Positions 1-5,723 of a stretch of DNA of 7,640 nt are shown here, piece by piece. Position numbers and translations under genes: made by a program. This stretch comes from Clostridia bacterium (lineage in GTDB: Bacteria; Bacillota_A; Clostridia; Lachnospirales; Cellulosilyticaceae). Numbering within the stretch: position 1 is the stretch's first letter; every line of letters starts with the position of its first letter. Below the pieces are notes generated by a model that searched no databases, was not told the DNA's origin, and was given only the letters and a program-made list of their open reading frames with translations. The stretch spans positions 1 to 7,640 of the forward strand of contig JARBTY010000150.1 of the NCBI GenBank assembly GCA_029239935.1. The letters are read 5' to 3'.

Positions 1-1
1 A

Positions 2-331
<330 letters not shown>

Positions 332-372
332 GAACCCAGTAAAATCAAGGGTTTAGGGCTTTGAAATGATAC

Positions 373-394
373 TTACTACAACGCTTACTACAAC
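373..394 (+). repeat. Tandem arm-type integrase binding repeats, left end
   Basis: TTACTACAAC occurs at 373-382 and again at 385-394, a 12-bp period. The first copy starts 41 nt after the lysS stop codon. The right-hand att copy has the related motif TTACGACC at precisely the same offset, which argues for an integrase arm site and against chance. Tyrosine integrases of Gram-positive conjugative elements have an N-terminal domain that binds short direct repeats of this kind near the element ends. The binding role is inferred. Confidence 0.6.
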
Positions 395-477
395 AAATTC
401 GTATAAAGTTATGGTGTAATATACGCTCAACTGACGGATACGTTTCGGAAAACAACTAGATACAGGAAAGAAAAACT

Positions 478-520
478 AGGACTTTTTTTCAGTAAAACTG
501 AGAAAGAGTCCTTTTTGTTT
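478..520 (+). terminator. Strong intrinsic terminator downstream of lysS
   Basis: A 16-bp stem is formed by 478-493 and 497-512, with two G-U wobbles and a 3-nt loop, followed by the T-rich run CCTTTTTGTTTTG. A-rich sequence before the stem (AAAAACT) gives T residues on the other strand, so it may act in both directions. It likely stops lysS read-through into the element. A terminator also follows the right-hand att copy (7608-7640), so the two element left ends share this layout. Confidence 0.85.
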
Positions 521-620
521 TGTCATTTTTGAGACAGTAATATGGTCAAAAATTGAATGCGTAGAAAAACGATACAGTAACTAGATGTAAAGGAATTAGT
601 TTGAAAGGAGCGAATGTAGT

Positions 621-1002
621 ATGAATAACACAGCGTTAAGTGCCGATTTGCAGACAATCTTGTTTGTAAGTGAGAATCACCGAGATTTAGGCAATCAGTA
701 TATGTAAGAAGATTCCTGCAGAAAGAATGCATGGAATAAAGTCTATTGGGATTCGAGTTGCAGATAAAGGTAATCTGAATCATTATGAAGAGATGGATGT
801 GATAATTGGAAAGCATATGGATCTAGAAATGCATTATTACTATCCGAATAGTGAAGAGAATCCAGAAGCAATGGGATTTGTGTGAGAATTGCAGAGAAAG
901 ATGTCTGATATGAAAGCGCCAGAAAAGAATCCAGTGAATCTGGAAGAGCCACAGAAACAAGTGAATAGTCAAAGAAGACCTAGGTGGGAAATAGAGCAGT
1001 AG
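621..1002 (+). pseudogene. Broken gene of unknown function
   Basis: An ATG at 621 has a good AAAGGAG ribosome binding site (604-610). Reading starts MNNTALSADLQTILFVSENH and stops at TAA 705-707 after 28 codons. Shifting one frame at about 705 gives protein-like sequence (KKIPAERMHGIKSIGIRVAD and onward through NHYEEMDVIIGKHMDLEMHY) that runs to a TGA at 883-885. It then continues in the same frame with a hydrophilic tail to TAG 1000-1002. One frameshift plus one nonsense codon therefore separate it from a gene of roughly 125 codons. I do not recognise the family. It lies just upstream of the PemK-like toxin but is separated from it by that gene's own promoter, and it does not resemble an antitoxin I know. 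Calling it a decayed element gene is inference from the frame structure. Confidence 0.5.
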
Positions 1003-1022
1003 CCAGATTATGATTACTGCTC

Positions 1023-1052
1023 TTGCATAAATATATTGGTGTGTGATATACT
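1023..1052 (+). promoter_or_regulatory. Promoter of the PemK-like toxin gene
   Basis: The -35 box is TTGCAT at 1023-1028, followed by an 18-bp spacer and a -10 box TATACT at 1047-1052, with an extended -10 TG at 1044-1045. It ends 21 nt before the start codon. The ribosome binding site GGAGGTG (1062-1068) follows, 5 nt before ATG 1074. The toxin gene therefore appears to have its own sigma-A type promoter rather than being co-transcribed with an antitoxin. Confidence 0.7.
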
Positions 1053-1073
1053 TTTTAAGTTGGAGGTGAATGC

Positions 1074-1700
1074 ATGAATATCGATTATAGTCAAATAACA
1101 AATATGCTTGATTGGTTAAAAGAAAAGTTAAGATTAGATGCAAATGCCTCAAGTGCAAAAAGAAGAACTGTTAAACGTGGACAAGTTTATCGGTGCAATT
1201 TTGGATGTGGTGTTGGCAGTGAAATGAACAAGGAAAGACCTTCGGTAATAATACAAAATGATATTGGAAATCAACACTCTGGAAATACTATTGTAATACC
1301 GATAACACATGACAGTAGTTCATTACCTTGTGTTGCGAACCTTATTCCTCAGCAAGATGCAAATGGATCTACAATTCTGGATGGACAAGCGAATGCATCT
1401 AACATGCTATGTGTAAGCAAAGCAAGATTAGGGAATTTCGTTTGTGAATTGCCGAAGAGTGAAATGAAAAAAATTGATGAAGCAATTGCAAAGTCTGTAG
1501 ATATTATGGTATATTATTCTGAGCTGTCAAAGAAACTTGAGAATAGAGATTCTTTTATAGAAAAGCTGAAAGTAGAAAGAAATCAAGCTCAAGATGAATT
1601 AAAGGAGTTACGTGTAATTCTTAACGTGGGTGATGGTGAAACATTGAAGGATTATGCTCAAAAGATCAAAAAAAGTATTGACAGCAATTCAAATGACTGA
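1074..1700 (+). CDS. PemK/MazF-family toxin-like endoribonuclease with C-terminal helical tail
   Basis: This protein is 208 residues long, about twice a standard MazF (about 110). Residues ~34-125 carry the PemK/MazF fold pattern: RGQVYRCNFGCGVGSE (35-50), the conserved ERPSVIIQND (54-63) whose Arg56 corresponds to the catalytic arginine of the family, IPIT (75-78) whose Thr is the usual second catalytic residue, and the KARLG strand near 116-120. Family members cleave mRNA in the cytoplasm and are normally held in check by a small antitoxin. Residues 1-30 form an extra N-terminal helical extension. Residues ~128-205 are rich in Glu, Lys and Leu and look like a coiled coil. There is no antitoxin gene directly before or after it: upstream is the broken gene, downstream a terminator at 1765-1790. 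Start chosen from GGAGGTG 5 nt upstream. The family is clear. Toxicity, and whether the tail acts as a built-in antitoxin or oligomerisation domain, are unknown. Confidence 0.85.
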   Translation: MNIDYSQITNMLDWLKEKLRLDANASSAKRRTVKRGQVYRCNFGCGVGSEMNKERPSVIIQNDIGNQHSGNTIVIPITHDSSSLPCVANLIPQQDANGSTILDGQANASNMLCVSKARLGNFVCELPKSEMKKIDEAIAKSVDIMVYYSELSKKLENRDSFIEKLKVERNQAQDELKELRVILNVGDGETLKDYAQKIKKSIDSNSND

Positions 1701-1764
1701 TATGATGGTTATACAAAGAAATCCTTTCCCGATGTGTTAAGGATAATACATTTTTTTCAAAGGA

Positions 1765-1790
1765 AAGGAACTCTGAGTGGGTTCCTTTTT
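1765..1790 (+). terminator. Intrinsic terminator of the PemK-like gene
   Basis: AAGGAACTC (1765-1773) pairs with GGGTTCCTT (1779-1787), a 9-bp stem with one G-U pair and a 5-nt loop, ending in TTTTT (1786-1790). It lies 65 nt after the toxin stop codon and closes a single-gene transcript. Confidence 0.85.
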
Positions 1791-2183
1791 ACATTCATAA
1801 AAAGACTAATATTGCATATACTTATTATACAAAGTAGTTCTGTGTAGAATACATGGAATTCTAAGAAAGTGGTGGTGTTCGTTACAGAATTACCACCACT
1901 TTTTATGCAATAATTTTGTATAGTTTGACAGGTACACGAAAAAAAGTCATCTGTTAGACAGGACAAAGGCTGTTTTTGGTTTTCATGATATACATTGTTA
2001 TTTTGATTATGCATCATGCGATTACGGCTGATGAGAAAACAGTAAGCTATTATGAAATTATTGTTATGGATTTTGCTGGCAACAAAACAACGAAGAGATT
2101 GACAAGCCAGTATAGTTAGCTTAGTTGGTTACAAACCAGCATAGATCGAAGCTCGTATGAAAAAGACTTACGAAAATAAAATC
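1791..2183. other. Gene-poor decayed stretch
   Basis: No intact gene is supported here. There is a hairpin at 1866-1904 and one short plus-strand reading frame from ATG 1985 to TAG 2117-2119 (44 codons). That frame has a hydrophobic start (MIYIVILIMHHAI) followed by DEKTVSYYEIIVMDFAGNKT, lacks a convincing ribosome binding site, and may be the remnant of a surface-type protein. A near repeat also occurs: ACAAGCCAGTATAG (2102-2115) and ACAAACCAGCATAG (2131-2144). The stretch looks like debris between two gene modules. Confidence 0.5.
1866..1904. terminator. Orphan hairpin terminator
   Basis: AAAGTGGTGGT (1866-1876) pairs perfectly with ACCACCACTTT (1892-1902) around a 15-nt loop, followed by T residues to 1904. 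The preceding A residues make it usable on the minus strand as well. No intact gene needs it on the plus strand, because the toxin gene already has a terminator at 1765-1790. It probably belonged to a gene now lost or marks a short RNA. Confidence 0.6.
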
Positions 2184-2236
2184 CAATTAAATTAAGAACA
2201 CCTAGCGCAATGTGCTAGGTGTTCTTAATTTAATTG
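2184..2236 (-). terminator. Long perfect hairpin terminator overlapping the end of the metallopeptidase gene
   Basis: A perfect 23-bp inverted repeat (2184-2206 with 2214-2236) can extend by two more pairs to a 3-nt loop. The core is GAACACCTAGC / GCTAGGTGTTC, flanked by AT-only arms. On the minus strand it is followed by GGATTTTATTTT. The stop codon of the minus-strand gene (2230-2232) lies inside the stem, so ribosomes finishing translation would compete with folding. Its length and symmetry are greater than a terminator needs. Confidence 0.8.
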
Positions 2237-3468
2237 TTCTTAAAAAAATTGTTAAACAGATCTGCATTGGAGAATTGTTGAAATGCATTGAACTGAGCAA
2301 GCAAGTTGGCTGCTTTATTTTCGTCAATCCACAGGATAGATTTAATTGTATCAATATCTAATGCAGTATTGCTATATACAAATCTTAAGATATCAATAGT
2401 TTTTTCGTTTTTTATAGTGTCAAATGAATTGGAAATTTTAGGGAAGTCTATAATGGAATCTGGTTCGTCCTTCATCATGTCATGTTGTTTCAAATATTCG
2501 AAAAAGCTATGAACGAATTGCTGACTAACATAATTATAATCACCTAAAACCATAATTAAACTCTGCAAACTAATTTGAAACTTTTGTTTAATTGGAATAA
2601 GGCTTCCGATTGATGTGATATTGTTTAAAATATTGTCATAACTGGTAAGAGAGTCTTCTGGAACAAGAAAAAACCCTGCGAAACAATTTGCCATTCTGTC
2701 CAAAAAACTATACGTGCCAGGTGTGTCATTTGAAAACTTGCGTCTGTAAAGTGGTCGGTGCAATATAATATGACCGTATTCATGAAATACAGTGAACAGA
2801 ATTCTTTCAAAAGTAATATCAGAATTTGTATTAACAAAAATGTAACATCCTTTTTCATCATCTACATACGAAACACCAAAAGAATCACAGTTACCAAAAT
2901 CTACAAAGAAAATATTAATTCCCTTTTTTTGCAAAACAGAAATAGCAGTGAGGGCATCGGCATCAAATAATCCTAGTTTTTTTCTTTGGTCTAAAGCTAT
3001 TTTTTTAATTTCTTCCTTAAGCTCACTATTTAGTTCTAATTTCTTTGAAAAATAATCATTACAATCGAAGTTGATATCAATGGTTGAATTATTATTACTT
3101 ATCAGAAGATTATACTGCTCTGGAAAATACGCAACTGGTATGTTGATTGCTTTTGCCAAGTTGTAATATGAATTTATGCACTGATTAATTCGTGGGGCTA
3201 TAGAACTCTGTGCCAATTGATAATTTAATGCTGTTCGAAAAAGGTAATTATTAGAAGTATTATCTGTTTGTAATAATGTATCAATAGATACCCCAAAGTA
3301 GTCCGCAATTTCTACAAGTTTTACAGTGTCAATAGCACTGGCACCTTTTAAATAATTCAAAAGTGTCTGACGACTGATAGAAAGTGTTTTAGCAAGGTCG
3401 ACAGCTGTTACAGATCTGCTTTCCATTAGTGAACGTATGTTTTTTCCTATTGTAACAGATAAATCCAT
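2230..3468 (-). CDS. XRE-family HTH plus ImmA/IrrE-type metallopeptidase
   Basis: This protein has 412 residues. Residues ~7-66 form an XRE/Cro-type helix-turn-helix (IRSLMESRSVTAVDLAKTLS followed by ISRQTLLNYLKG), a DNA-binding domain. Residues ~165-275 are an ImmA/IrrE peptidase: a strand IFVNTN, then the zinc motif HEYGH (229-233), then DRMANCFAGFFLVP (257-270), the region that supplies the third metal ligand. That ligand is normally Glu in the E-x-x-A-N arrangement; here it is Asp257, an unusual but possible ligand. The last ~120 residues are helical and unassigned. ImmA-type enzymes cleave repressors, and single-chain HTH-ImmA proteins often act as autoregulated sensors in mobile elements. 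It starts at ATG 3468 with an AGGAGGG site 7-8 nt upstream and has its own promoter. It is divergent from the ubiquitin-like operon, so regulation of that operon is a reasonable inference. Another possibility is that it only regulates itself, or that it acts on conjugates. Confidence 0.88.
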   Translation of the reverse strand: MDLSVTIGKNIRSLMESRSVTAVDLAKTLSISRQTLLNYLKGASAIDTVKLVEIADYFGVSIDTLLQTDNTSNNYLFRTALNYQLAQSSIAPRINQCINSYYNLAKAINIPVAYFPEQYNLLISNNNSTIDINFDCNDYFSKKLELNSELKEEIKKIALDQRKKLGLFDADALTAISVLQKKGINIFFVDFGNCDSFGVSYVDDEKGCYIFVNTNSDITFERILFTVFHEYGHIILHRPLYRRKFSNDTPGTYSFLDRMANCFAGFFLVPEDSLTSYDNILNNITSIGSLIPIKQKFQISLQSLIMVLGDYNYVSQQFVHSFFEYLKQHDMMKDEPDSIIDFPKISNSFDTIKNEKTIDILRFVYSNTALDIDTIKSILWIDENKAANLLAQFNAFQQFSNADLFNNFFKNN

Positions 3469-3492
3469 AAGTATCCCTCCTTAGATTATACT

Positions 3493-3521
3493 ATTATAAT
3501 ATAAGAGTAAAAAAAAATCAA
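3493..3521 (-). promoter_or_regulatory. Promoter of the HTH-metallopeptidase gene
   Basis: Read on the minus strand: -35 TTGATT (3516-3521), a 17-bp spacer containing a T-run, and -10 TATAAT (3493-3498). Transcription would start near 3486, just before the Shine-Dalgarno AGGAGGG. Spacing and -10 match the sigma-A consensus closely. The upstream end faces the promoter of the ubiquitin-like operon about 80 bp away. Confidence 0.75.
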
Positions 3522-3601
3522 CTGATGTTAAAAAAAATATACAGAATACATAAAAATATGCTTTAAAATAAAAAAATGTGGAAAACAATCTTTACAAATA
3601 G

Positions 3602-3630
3602 TTGCAATGTGGATAAAAACATGGTAATAT
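3602..3630 (+). promoter_or_regulatory. Likely promoter of the ubiquitin-like operon
   Basis: TTGCAA (3602-3607), a 17-bp spacer and TAATAT (3625-3630) fit a sigma-A promoter on the plus strand. The -10 lies inside a 14-bp tandem repeat (3623-3650), so a second -10 copy lies 14 bp downstream. A transcript from here would have an untranslated leader of roughly 285 nt before ATG 3923, unless the small frame at 3705-3926 is used. Consensus match is moderate. Confidence 0.5.
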
Positions 3631-3650
3631 AAATAGGGTAATATAAATAG
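3623..3650. repeat. 14-bp tandem repeat covering the -10 region
   Basis: GGTAATATAAATAG occurs twice back to back (3623-3636 and 3637-3650), followed by GG as if a third copy began. It overlaps the predicted -10 of the ubiquitin-like operon. It may be an operator for the divergent HTH protein or a recent slippage duplication; the sequence does not decide between them. Confidence 0.7.
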
Positions 3651-3704
3651 GGCGAAGTTATACAACCTACCACATGTATAATTTTGGACAGGAATTAAGA
3701 TAGG

Positions 3705-3926
3705 ATGGTGAGAATGTGGAATTGCAAAAAAAAAGAGCCCATAAAAGAGCTCAAAGAATTGAATTACTATGTGCAAAGTAATTCCGATTTGGCTTAGAAA
3801 TATTATGGCTACCACACCATAAGAAATCTACTGTGCTTACAGCTTTATTATACAGTAGAATCTGAAAAACTCAAGCAAAAATTGTGTTGTGCACAAAAAA
3901 ACTTAGAGAAAGGTAATAAAGCATGA
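3705..3926 (+). pseudogene. Possible small gene upstream of the ubiquitin-like gene, interrupted by an amber codon
   Basis: The frame from ATG 3705 (or ATG 3714) runs 30 codons to TAG 3795-3797. It then stays open in the same frame for 42 further codons to a TGA at 3924-3926. That TGA overlaps the ATG of the ubiquitin-like gene in the ATGA arrangement typical of translationally coupled genes. The product without the amber would be 73 residues, basic and Leu/Tyr-rich, with Cys at several positions (LLCLQLYYTVESEKLKQKLC near the end), perhaps helical. I know no family for it. The coupling and open frame suggest a real small gene with one nonsense change. Against this, the ribosome binding site is poor and the stretch is short enough for chance. 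Confidence 0.3.
3827..3859. other. Inverted repeat in the ubiquitin-like operon leader
   Basis: TCTACTGT (3827-3834) is an exact inverted match to ACAGTAGA (3852-3859) around a 17-nt loop, 63 nt before ATG 3923. There is no T-run, so it is not a terminator. It could be an operator or an RNA hairpin. Confidence 0.4.
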
Positions 3927-4183
3927 ACGAAAATAATAATCATGAAGAACAGAATCCTGTTGATATCATTGTTAATGGAAGAGTTGTAGAAACTTTTGAA
4001 AAAAAGTTAAGCTATGCCGAAGTAATAGTCATTGCATTTGGATCATATGAGGAAGCGGAAGGGTTGGATTACACAGTAACATATTCCAAGGGACAGTCAA
4101 ATAAAGGAATACTGCTTCCTGGTAAAGAGGTACCTGTCAAGAAAGGTATGGTATTCAATGCAACCAAAACAACAAGATCTTAG
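3923..4183 (+). CDS. Ubiquitin-like protein, Multi-ubiquitin family, single domain
   Basis: This 86-residue protein has a ubiquitin-like beta-grasp layout: strand VDIIVNGR (13-20), strand ETFEKKLSY (23-31), helix AEVIVIAFG (32-40), strand YTVTYSKG (50-57), LLPGKEVPVKKG (64-75), and final strand MVFNATKT (76-83). The pattern VNGR...LSYAE...YTVTY...PVKKGMVFNAT is that of the Multi-ubiquitin (Multi_ubiq) family. Family members often carry several domains in tandem; this one has a single copy behind a short polar N-terminus of about 12 residues. The likely role is the protein modifier activated by the E1-like enzyme encoded next. Unlike ubiquitin it has no Gly-Gly end: it stops at TKTTRS, as other Multi-ubiquitin proteins also lack a diglycine. 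The start has GAAAGG 9 nt upstream. The gene overlaps the E1 gene by 26 nt, implying coupled translation. The family is well supported; conjugation and target are not shown. Confidence 0.85.
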   Translation: MNENNNHEEQNPVDIIVNGRVVETFEKKLSYAEVIVIAFGSYEEAEGLDYTVTYSKGQSNKGILLPGKEVPVKKGMVFNATKTTRS

Positions 4184-5327
4184 AGATGACATTAGTCAAT
4201 TAATTCAAGAGGGATATGAAGTTGAAGTTAGAGGTGCACTAGTTTTAGTGCACCATATCCCTTACGTCAACGGAAATAAAGAAATTAAATATGGAACTTT
4301 GGTAGCAACAATTATAATAACTACCAGATACGCAGAGGGTGTGGATATTCATGTTATTGATTTTATGGGAGAACAACCATGCCACGCGGATGGAACAGTT
4401 ATAACGTCAATACAGTATGTCTCTAATGAAAAGGATCTTGGAAATGGCGTTGTAGTTCAAAGATCCTTTTCAAATCAACCGGCTGGTGGTTATAAGGACT
4501 ATTATGAAATGATTACAACATACGCTGGAATTATAATTCAGCAAGCGAAATTGATTGATGAAGATGTTACAGCACAAACTTTTCAGACATATCATTCAGA
4601 GGAAGTAGACAGTATGTTTGTTTACGATGATTCAAATTCATTTAGAGCACGTATTGGTGGAATATCAGAAAGACTAAGAAATCTGAAGATTGGGATTATT
4701 GGATTAGGCGGTACAGGAGGATATGTTCTAGATTATATTGCCAAGACGATGGTTTCAGAGATTCATTTGTTTGATGGAGACGTATTTTATCAACATAACG
4801 CATTCAGGGCACCTGGAGCAGCAGATAAGGATGTTTTTTGTCAAGAGATTAGTAAGGTGGAGTATTTTTACTCAATCTATAAGAATATGCATAAGGGTAT
4901 AGTTACACATAAAGGGTATCTTCGTGAAGGTAATATGCAAGAATTGGATAATCTTGATTTTGTATTTCTATGTGTTGACAAAGGACAAGTTAGAAAAGAA
5001 ATTACAGAGTATATATGCAAGTTAAATATTCCAGTTATTGACTGTGGAATAGGAATCAACGCTGTTGATAATCAATTATTAGGTCAGACTAGGACAACGC
5101 TTCTTAATCCCCAAAATAATTATGTAAGCATAGGAAAAATACCATTATCAGAACGGGAAGAGAAAGATCATGCATACGAATCTAATATTCAGATTGCAGA
5201 ATTGAACTCTTTGAATGCAGTATTAGCAGTAATACAATGGAAAAAGTATTACGGACTTTACCAAGATGTAAGTGGTTATGACAATATGGTTTATAGTATT
5301 AATGATGGCGAATTATTTAATGAGTGA
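4158..5327 (+). CDS. E1/ThiF-type adenylyltransferase with N-terminal DUF6791-like domain
   Basis: This protein has 389 residues. Residues ~175-300 are the E1/ThiF/MoeB adenylation fold: IGIIGLGGTGGYVLDYIAKT contains the GxGGTG nucleotide-binding loop (182-187), HLFDGDVF (203-210) the acidic strand that binds ribose, HNAFR (213-217) the conserved Asn and Arg, and DFVFLCVD (267-274) the metal-binding Asp. Such enzymes adenylate the C-terminus of a ubiquitin-like protein in the cytoplasm. Residues ~1-160 form a separate domain (EVEVRGALVLVHHIPYV, KEIKYGTLVATI, DLGNGVVVQRSFSNQPAGGY) that I match from memory to DUF6791, known N-terminal to ThiF domains. It may take the place of an E2, and C75 in GEQPCHADG is its only cysteine. 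Other cysteines are C228, C272, C287 and C296, the last in IDCGIG. Which one, if any, forms the thioester is unclear. ATG 4158 lies inside the ubiquitin-like gene, with GAAAGG 11 nt upstream. The E1 fold is secure; the N-terminal assignment is less so. Confidence 0.87.
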   Translation: MQPKQQDLRDDISQLIQEGYEVEVRGALVLVHHIPYVNGNKEIKYGTLVATIIITTRYAEGVDIHVIDFMGEQPCHADGTVITSIQYVSNEKDLGNGVVVQRSFSNQPAGGYKDYYEMITTYAGIIIQQAKLIDEDVTAQTFQTYHSEEVDSMFVYDDSNSFRARIGGISERLRNLKIGIIGLGGTGGYVLDYIAKTMVSEIHLFDGDVFYQHNAFRAPGAADKDVFCQEISKVEYFYSIYKNMHKGIVTHKGYLREGNMQELDNLDFVFLCVDKGQVRKEITEYICKLNIPVIDCGIGINAVDNQLLGQTRTTLLNPQNNYVSIGKIPLSEREEKDHAYESNIQIAELNSLNAVLAVIQWKKYYGLYQDVSGYDNMVYSINDGELFNE

Positions 5328-5357
5328 TGTCATGCAGTAGACTGAAAGAAGGAGAAT

Positions 5358-5723
5358 ATGCGGAAAAGAGTTACAAGCTATAAAACAGAATTTGTAGAAT
5401 ATATTCCAAAGGAACTTAAGCCAGGTGTTCTATATATCAGTGTAATGTATAATGCTGTTGTTCATTCATGTGCGTGTGGGTGCGGTAAAGAAATTGTTAC
5501 ACCGTTAGATCGACATAGTGGATGGGTTATGACATATGATGGGGAGAATGCATCTTTATCCCCATCCATTGGCAATGGAAGATATGAATGTCATTCTCAC
5601 TATTTCTTGAAAAATGGTTTTGTTGAGTGGCTTCCGAACTTTGGAGAATATCATATTGAAAAAGCACAACCGAAAAAATCATGGTTAACAGGTCTAATCT
5701 CTATGATGAAAAACAAAAGATAA
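5358..5723 (+). CDS. DUF6527-like Cys/His-rich small protein, third member of the ubiquitin-like operon
   Basis: This 121-residue protein has a clear candidate zinc site: H36, C38, C40 and C42 in HSCACGCG (36-43), then C78, H79 and H81 in ECHSHYFL (77-84). Between them lies LSPSIGNG (67-74), and W56 and W91 are likely core positions. The layout (HxCxCGCG, TPL, LxPSIGN, CxSHY) is what I recall for DUF6527, a family found beside Multi-ubiquitin and ThiF/DUF6791 genes. The function is not established. A metal-dependent deconjugating peptidase or a treble-clef adaptor replacing an E3 would both suit the context, but this is inference. It starts at ATG 5358, 30 nt after the E1 stop, with AAGGAG only 3 nt upstream, unusually close and perhaps giving weak translation. 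The C-terminus (~105-121) is basic with a short hydrophobic stretch (SWLTGLISMM). It is probably the last gene of the operon; the next terminator is at 5944-5985. Confidence 0.8.
   Translation: MRKRVTSYKTEFVEYIPKELKPGVLYISVMYNAVVHSCACGCGKEIVTPLDRHSGWVMTYDGENASLSPSIGNGRYECHSHYFLKNGFVEWLPNFGEYHIEKAQPKKSWLTGLISMMKNKR

Noticed and set aside
332..362. Short AACCC/GGGTT hairpin right after lysS as its native terminator
   Set aside because: The stem is only about 5 bp and lacks a T-run; the hairpin at 478-520 is far stronger.
523..1158. Three overlapping minus-strand open frames (523-816, 743-952, 823-1158)
   Set aside because: No ribosome binding sites, low-complexity His/Leu/Ser-rich products, and they lie opposite the plus-strand broken gene and toxin start.
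1757..2017. Minus-strand open frame of 86 codons
   Set aside because: It runs through two terminator hairpins, and its product has no domain-like pattern.
3726..3752. Possible minus-strand terminator (GAGCTC/GGGCTC stem with a 9-T run)
   Set aside because: The stem is only 6 bp with a G-U pair, no minus-strand gene lies upstream, and the A-run is also explained by lysine codons of the small plus-strand frame.
4158..4183. Programmed frameshift fusing the ubiquitin-like protein to the E1
   Set aside because: No slippery heptamer or downstream structure is evident, the E1 has its own ATG, and the overlap is well explained by translational coupling.
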